Assembly: GCA_035578905.1 (NCBI GenBank)
Contig: JAQJVL010001121.1
Span: 124,001 to 188,000, forward strand
Length of the DNA: 64,000 nt
Direction: 5' to 3'
Source of the DNA: Stictocephala bisonia
Lineage: Eukaryota; Arthropoda; Insecta; Hemiptera; Membracidae
The notes under the pieces: model-generated
The model's database searches: none
Seen by the model: the letters and a program-made list of their open reading frames with translations, nothing else
Told to the model about the DNA's origin: nothing
Translations under genes and position numbers: made by a program
Part shown: in pieces, positions 55,201 to 64,000 of the stretch
How positions within the stretch are numbered: position 1 is the first letter of the stretch
How the letters are laid out: the number at the start of each line of letters is the position of its first letter

Positions 55201-55888
55201 AATAAAAAAAAAAACAAAACAAAAAAAACAGCGTTGACTTTACTTTGTATGATCCGATAGGGCTCATATATGGAAAGTAATAGTAATAATATGTATATAT
55301 TTTACGTCGGAACTTCACACCAATTCTTGAGGACCAACACTTCTAATGTATAACTCAGCCTGTTGTGAACACCAATATGGAGGGGCTTCCCAATGGAACT
55401 TCTTACAGCCTCACATTGCTTTGTACTCTTGACAAGTTAACAGCGCTATTTTTATTGCGTGAATCAATTCCCATGTTTTCGTGCCCAGACTTGGACAGAC
55501 GGACTGAACCCCGTTTTACAGTCGATCGCCAATGTCCAGTTCTCCTTTCACCGGTGACTGGTGGTGAAGACATCTGTAGGACAAGAGAGGAGAGTGACTC
55601 GTAAACCCCCAGCTATAACACCACCACCTTTATAGCACTACTTTTATTAGCCACCAAACATTTTATATTTTCGGCTCACTTTTTACAACATTCTCTAACA
55701 TGTGTTGTAAAAATTCAGGTCTGACCGAACGACAATGCCTGGGATAATAGGGGCCATAATCGTTAACGTGTAGCCGACCCTTGTAAATTGTGTGCCTAAA
55801 TAAACATGCGGCCTAATGTGGTCGGAGCCTGGCTGACACCGTGTTGGCTGAGTGTGCTGGCCTCTTAGCTTCTGGTCTTAAGGCAGTC
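55201..55888. other. Non-coding, no gene seen
   Basis: A moderately GC-rich stretch at 55360-55610 is open for 79 codons without recognisable homology. Confidence 0.35.
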
Positions 55889-56533
55889 GCCATGTTGGAT
55901 TTATATCCCGTAAGACAATGCTAAATGCGGTACAGAACTGTGTCTTAATGTTTTGGACAGTTATAATTTTCGTATCTTTTGAAAGTGCGTTAAAGTTGCT
56001 AGTGGATTCTCTTTTTAATTTCAAATAAAAATGTATTTCCAATTAAATAAAAATAGCGAATTTTAGTTTATTATTTTATGATTTTAATGAACATACAAAG
56101 GAATGAATGATACTAGTAACTTTTACGCTCTTTCAAATGATTAAGTCACTGTTCTGTACTGAACTATTCATTGCTCTTACAGGATATAAATCTAATAAGA
56201 ACAATGTTAAATGTGGAACAGCACTGAAACTTAAATATTTGCCAGATCATTATAAATTGTACATCGTTTGAAAGAGCGTAGAATTTACTAGTGAACCTTT
56301 TTTAAATTTTTTATTTGGTCTTTTTTTCATTAAAATCATAACTCAATAAACTAAAACGCAATAGTTTTGTTTCATCCAAAGTCAACATTTTTTGAAAATT
56401 AAAAACTGAATCCACTAGGAACCTATAAGTACTTTCAAATTATACAAAAATTATAATTTTCCGACAAATATTTAAGTTGTAACACTGTTTTACATTTAAC
56501 AGTGCTCTTACGGGATACAAACCTAACATGGCA
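55889..56533. mobile_element. Two joined copies of a fold-back MITE
   Basis: It begins GCCATGTTGGATTTATATCC and ends GGGATACAAACCTAACATGG (inverted). A shared terminus (CTTACAGGATATAAATCTAA) near 56178-56200 joins two copies head to tail. Internal CTCTTTCAAA and TTTGAAAGAGCG blocks pair with each other. Confidence 0.55.
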
Positions 56534-59085
<2,552 letters not shown>

Positions 59086-59262
59086 TATTACTAATAACTA
59101 AAGCGTCCGGTAACGACCGAGTCAAGGTGTTATTTACAATATTTACATCACCAAACGTTTATCTACATTCTCTATAAGTGTTAATGTTCATTGGAACAGT
59201 GTTTGGTGATGTAAATAACACCTTGACACGGTCGTTACCGGAAGCTTTAGTTATTAGTAATC
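59086..59262. repeat. Inverted repeat (~68-bp arms)
   Basis: ACTAATAACTAAAGCGTCCG and CAAGGTGTTATTTACA at 59090-59150 pair with GTTTGGTGATGTAAATAACA and GAAGCTTTAGTTATTAGTAA at 59200-59262. Confidence 0.8.
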
Positions 59263-59269
59263 AGTCGAT

Positions 59270-59625
59270 GCTGTTCATTTGGAGGGCGGGTGGACTAACG
59301 TCAGTCATTTTTGATAATTTTATAGGTTGATGGGCCAACTTTAGCAATTGTGATAATTTGGAGGGAGGATGAGCATACATCAGTTATCTTTGATAATTTG
59401 GTAGGTGGATGGGCCAACATTAACAATCTGTGATAGTTTGGAGGGAGGATGAGCATTCATCAGTCATCGGTGATAATTGGTAGGTGGGTGGGTCAGCGTC
59501 AGTTATCTGTGTTCATTTAAGGTGGTTGGGTTAAGTCAGTCCCCTGTGTTTCTTTAGAGGGAGAGTGGTTAACGTCAGTCATCTGTGATCATTTGGTAGG
59601 TGGATGAACTAACGTCAGTCGTCAT
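59270..59625 (+). repeat. Degenerate ~60-bp minisatellite
   Basis: About six diverged units with GGTAGGTGGATG/GGAGGGAGGATGAG and AACATCAGT/CATCAGTCAT blocks. Confidence 0.6.
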
Positions 59626-60142
59626 TATATCAAAAACTGCTCTAAGGGTTTAGATTAAATTTAGAGGAATGATGTGAATTACAAATTAAAGTATTTTAGT
59701 AAAAACCGTATATCCCTAACTTGAATAGTTTTTGAGTTATACAAACGTTGTACGGGAAAATATTTTAATAATGCAATTTTTCCAAGATTTATTCTAACGA
59801 TTTTGATTAAATTTTCAGTAAATGTATTAATTTTCAATTAAAACTATTTTAGTTACCACCCCACTAAGTTGGTGGTGCAGGCCGAAGGCCGTCATCCACA
59901 GCTCAAGTTGTTGAAGGTTGTTTACATCAAATCTGGATATGTGATTGAACAGCTGTTTTTGAAGAATATATTTTTTCATTCTTTTATTTAAATAAAATAA
60001 GTGCTTTGTATGTACATTCCTAAGAATTTCTGACATTAATTGAACATCTGTTTTATTTAAGTGTGTTTTTACATCTTTTAATTTTAATTCAATTCAACAA
60101 TATTTCAATGAAGCAAACTTTCATGTATTATTATATAGTTTA
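59626..60142. other. AT-rich non-coding
   Basis: No gene recognised. Confidence 0.35.
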
Positions 60143-60661
60143 CTAGCTGGACCCGCCTGCTTCGCTGGTCATAATATTGAGTTTGATTATATAATCAAAA
60201 TGTGCAGCAAGCTTTCAGTTTAAAGACTTATAATCAAAATATAAGTAAAAATTTCAACAAATTCAAGAACATTAAACAATTAATTAATTTAATTAAATCA
60301 TACTAAATACCTTGTTTTTGTTCTAAATGTCCAATTCAGAACATCTGATGTTATGTACAATATAATTTACTACTAACTGTACTCAATTATTTTTAATTTT
60401 AAAACATAATTTTATTCAATTTGTTTTTATTTAACAGTGGTCAGTCAAATAAATAAATTAATTAATATAGCTCCATAAGAATACCATGAGAATTTTGGAG
60501 GCCAGATGGACGAAGTCCTGAGGCCGGGAAAGACAAATGTTTTCTTAGTGAGCCTCTAGGGGCCTAGATAAACATATGTACAAAATGTCAAGTCAACCGG
60601 ACGTATGGTTTTGGAGAAATTGTGATGACTGGTAAATAGCTTATATATATAATAATGGTGA
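60143..60661 (-). mobile_element. Non-autonomous Helitron, copy 2
   Basis: On the minus strand it ends GACCAGCGAAGCAGGCGGGT then CCAG, CTAG and T, and starts near TCACCATTATTATATATATA. It shares with 28253-28710 the CACAATTTCTCCAAAACCAT block and CTCATGGTATTCTTATGGAG. Confidence 0.7.
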
Positions 60662-61555
60662 GATTTTTAGCGTTGGTTGGGTAATTGATTACCAGTCCCG
60701 TTTTTATAAATAAATAAAATCAATTGTTAGTTATAAAATAAATGTAAACATTAGTGCATGATTGATATAGCTGTTCTGTGCAGTGGTTAGTTTACATCCT
60801 CATTTGATTTGTTTATATAGTTTCATTTAAAGAGAGAAAGTTTGTGTCAGTTACCTGGTACCATCTATTTTATATCAGTATCGTTAGTTGAACATTTTTT
60901 AACGTATTTTAAAATCTCATTGTTTTGATTTCTTTTTCATAGTAGCCCTAAACTTGTAGGGTTTTAGCACAGAATATAGACAGATGGTTTTAGTTTTTCT
61001 ATCATCTATATGAGCAGGCTGAATCTCACCCCATATTTTCAACAAACTAAATTTCTTTTTCTAATTACAACATTTTATAAAGTAAAAACATTTTAAATAC
61101 GTTAAGGAAAAATCCTGAAAATAAAAAAGAGTTTTGAAACAAAAGGACATCTAACTGAAGAGTAAGTTGTGGGGTTGAAATTGTTAGCAAGTGGAGAGGG
61201 TCTGGACCGTCCAATTATTGAAGGAAACAAGACTCGACCGTTCTGTCTGGCCCCTTAGAATGATCAGAAGCAGACACTCGGCAGTAACACGAGTAAAAGG
61301 CACAAACGTCCCCTGGCCCTTACCACCCCACACACCCCAAACACACGCACTTACCCCCAGCCCTGCTTTACTGTATGAAGGAGTGTTCACTAAAACATTA
61401 TAGTAATTTTCAATATGATCATAAAAACATAGGTCGAATTCATTTAGCTGTCCCCCAAACTAAAACTAGTTTCTATAGAAATATATTAACAGAAAGAAAG
61501 AAATAATATAAACTAACCTAACCTAATCTAAACATGAGCATGAATCAGTGCGCGT
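60662..61555. other. Non-coding, no gene seen
   Basis: AT-rich. A GC-richer patch at 61180-61400 is open on both strands for about 70 codons without homology. Confidence 0.35.
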
Positions 61556-61559
61556 GTAT

Positions 61560-62045
61560 AGAGATGCGCGTGAAAGGTGATAGTGGTGGAAGTGAGACAG
61601 AGAACGTCCCTCCTCCCACTGTGTAACTCCACTTACAAAAATTTTCACGGCAACCAGAATAACGGAAGGCCGTGTTAGGGTGGTACAATACAAGCCCCAC
61701 CCACTACATCATTAGCTGCAATGACCATTTGTTAGTTTGATCAACACTAACGAATCAAGATTATAATTATTAAATTAAATCGTGTCATATATATTTAATT
61801 TATCATTAAAATAACAATAACACAATCAATAATAACATAAACAATAAACATCAACTAAACAAACTTGTACAGGGTTTTCTTCTTTTTTCAACTAAACACT
61901 GTTGCCGGAGTTTAACACTTGAAGGTGGAAGTTATAGTCATACCCGTACAGTGTGGCAGCTCAGCGGAGGAACGATTCGTCTCTGCTGCTGGAACTCCTC
62001 CTATACATACGTTAAATATAACACGCAGGTGGCTTACTGTCCAGG
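61560..62045 (-). repeat. Dispersed repeat, copy B
   Basis: The reverse complement shares ordered blocks with 30305-30815: GGACAGTAAGC at the right edge, then CAGCAGCAGAG, and CTCTGTCTCACTTCCAC at the left. Confidence 0.5.
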
Positions 62046-62559
62046 ACAATTTATTTTTAAAGTAGATAAAAACAGTGAGACATAATATTCAGTTACCGCA
62101 ATCGGATAAGAATGAGGCACTTCTAATACTTTCACACGTATTAGGAAGCATTTCTTCCCTTCCAAATACTGTAGCTGAATTAGTTTTATAATTGTCCTAC
62201 GTTAATTATTAGTAATTGCTTCAGAAATAGTTTGAGCTTGGGTAATTTCACCCAATTTGAGCTGCTAAAGGAATTTGACAACAAAATATAGTGCCTTAGT
62301 AAGAAACAGATTCTTCTTGTTTCTTTCTCTTTTTTCTAGCACAGTTATATAATCGAAAGAAAGTCAACTAATGAAATTAAAACCTATTACATCAATAATT
62401 TTCAAGACTATATGTTTGCTCTATTATCACTGTCAACAAATACCACTACTGTATCTTCCATAATGGATAATAGAAGTTAAAAAAAATATATATATTTCTA
62501 CATATATTATCTATGTGGATCTTTCAACCTAAGACGAGCTATTACAAAACTCATTTTAA

Positions 62560-62886
62560 CTATAGTTAACTAGTTAATAGCACTTTGCAATTTGTCAGAA
62601 AATTATAATTTTTACATCATTTTAAAGAGCGTAAAATTCACTCGTGGGACTACTTATTGATTTTTTTAAATATTGACTTTTATTATAGTGAGTTTCAGTT
62701 TAACAGTTTTCAATTATTATAAAAATACATATAACAGTTAACATTTTAAATACAGTATTGGATTCACTAGTAACTTTTAAGCTCTTTCAAACTATATTCA
62801 AATTATAATTTTCCGATAAACTGTTTAGTCACAGTGCAATACTGTATTTAACTTTACTTTAATGGGATATAAGACCAATATGACGT
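62560..62886. mobile_element. Fold-back MITE copy
   Basis: AAATTATAATTTTTACATCA with AAAGAGCGTAAAATTCACT at the left pairs with AGTAACTTTTAAGCTCTTTC and AAATTATAATTTTCCGA at the right. The right terminus is GGGATATAAGACCAATATGA, matching the family ends. Confidence 0.5.
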
Positions 62887-63149
62887 TAATGCATGGTTAT
62901 CTCTGCAGACTGCTAAGGACAGCTTGCTGTGCGCGTAGTAATAGATTCTCTGAATGTGGAGAGGGGATTTTTTTTATAAACAAAGTGCCACTTCCTACAA
63001 TGGAGTCTATTATTGATTACTTAATTAACTATCAAACTGTCCATATCACGTCATTAACTTTAAAGGTAGATAGAACTAGATCTTCACTACGTAAATAGAA
63101 CTATCGCCACTGTTCACAAAATGTTAGTAAATATTGTCAGAGTTCCTTT

Positions 63150-63500
63150 TTAATCCAACTAACCTTTTACCAGAACGGACCACGCAGTTCTAGTGTACGG
63201 AGTAGGTGTTGTGGCATCAAAGTTTTTATCTGATGGCAAACAGGAGCCAATCATCCATTATTTGGCCACAAGTCATCCGGCTAAACTTTCGCCAGTATAG
63301 ATCACACAGTTCTGGTGTACGGTGGAATTGGGGACAAAGGTCGGGCCAATCATCACATTGTTGGATTCAAGTCGGTCCAGCTAACCTTTTACTAGAACGG
63401 ATCACACAGTTCTGGTACGGAGGAATTGGTGTGGGACTAAGGTTTGTATCTGATGGCAAACAGGGGCCAATCATCCAATTGTGGCACACAAGTCAATGAC
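63150..63500 (+). repeat. Degenerate ~125-bp direct repeats, 3 copies
   Basis: Each copy has AGAACGGA-CAC-CAGTTCT, TATCTGATGGCAAACAGG and GCCAATCATCC blocks with substitutions and indels. Confidence 0.65.
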
Positions 63501-64000
63501 AACGCCAACACAGATCTCACTGATCTTCTGTAATAGCCTCACAAAGGACTCATTGAGCCACATTGCGAGTTATATCCAGATCCTAGAGGTTTTTCTTAGT
63601 TCTTGTTTGGGGTGTATTTGGGTTGGTGTATCATAAGCAGATTCTGGAGTTTCTAGTTACGTTCTCAAAAATAATTTTAGTGATAAGAAATTCTCAGACA
63701 TGCTATATTCCCGGTAGATGATTCAATTATGAATTTATTTTGAAATGATTTTATTTATATTGCACTGAAAAATAAAATAACAGAACTCAAAACAATTAAT
63801 AATAATGAAATAAGTACACGTGTTGTAGATGAGTTAATTTATTTTCCATAAACTTGCTTAAATGAGTTGCCTTAATTTAACACTTCTTAATTGTGCACTA
63901 GTAGCTAATGGTTACTTAACTATACCAATTTAATAAAACTAATTATTTGCTTACGATTCATTTATACCTATTTCACTAAATCTGATAAGTAGTTAGTTAT
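63501..64000. other. AT-rich non-coding
   Basis: No gene or repeat recognised up to the window edge. Confidence 0.35.

Overview
The window reads as nuclear DNA of an arthropod, most likely an insect. The evidence is very AT-rich non-coding DNA, insect-type TCAGT initiators at TATA-like boxes, scattered TTAGG/GGTTA-type motifs, and decayed mobile elements of insect type: a Polinton/Maverick-like element, Jockey/CR1-, RTE- and R1/LOA-like non-LTR retrotransposons, a Harbinger/PIF remnant, Helitrons, fold-back MITEs and tRNA-derived SINEs. A hemipteran host is my guess, based only on the style of the Polinton-like proteins. I see no confident host gene. The fragmentary exon candidates are flagged as weak.

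1-7589 is a rearranged Polinton/Maverick-like element. Two nearly identical inverted arms (1-2066 and 6079-7589) carry a split gene resembling the DUF8207 family, a TATA promoter, a 30/60-bp GGGTTAA-type minisatellite, the start of an integrase gene and the end of a fibre-like gene. The left arm also has an internal 558-bp tandem duplication. Between the arms lie a C-terminal piece of protein-primed family-B DNA polymerase, the N-terminal part of an RVE-type integrase cut after its first catalytic Asp, and three small genes of uncertain function. Breakpoints fall in short shared sequences, so the copy looks stitched together and non-functional. A promoter module (GCCCAACCC followed by TAAATA) recurs at several genes and again in the satellite-like block 8060-9513, which also carries the same minisatellite, many TTTATATAGTATAAC motifs and YY1-like CCATCTTGG motifs.

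9.5-64 kb is gene-poor and repeat-dense. Main landmarks are a 71-bp array (14.6 kb), a 1.2-kb fold-back transposon keeping a transposase tail (18.95-20.16 kb), a minus-strand EN+RT retrotransposon with a nested SINE (24.6-26.9 kb), an inverted repeat running into a 128-bp array that abuts a Helitron (26.9-28.7 kb), a SINE next to an R1/LOA-like tail (33.7-34.8 kb), a 37-bp array abutting a Helitron-like 5' end (35.7-36.1 kb), a plus-strand RT pseudogene (36.9-38.8 kb), a 29-bp array (43.7-44.7 kb), a 46-bp array (45.7 kb), a 57-bp array next to a Harbinger tail (48.6-49.3 kb) and a 33-bp array with 264-bp higher-order structure (51.1-52.0 kb).

The most striking object is at 52.6-55.2 kb. A minus-strand non-LTR reverse transcriptase is split by 19 exact 75-bp repeats (53419-54843). 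The 25-residue translation of each unit matches the RT segment just after catalytic motif C, in the same frame as the RT on the upstream side. The array is therefore an in-frame amplification of part of the polymerase active-site region, with an uninterrupted 466-codon frame inside a pseudogene full of stops.
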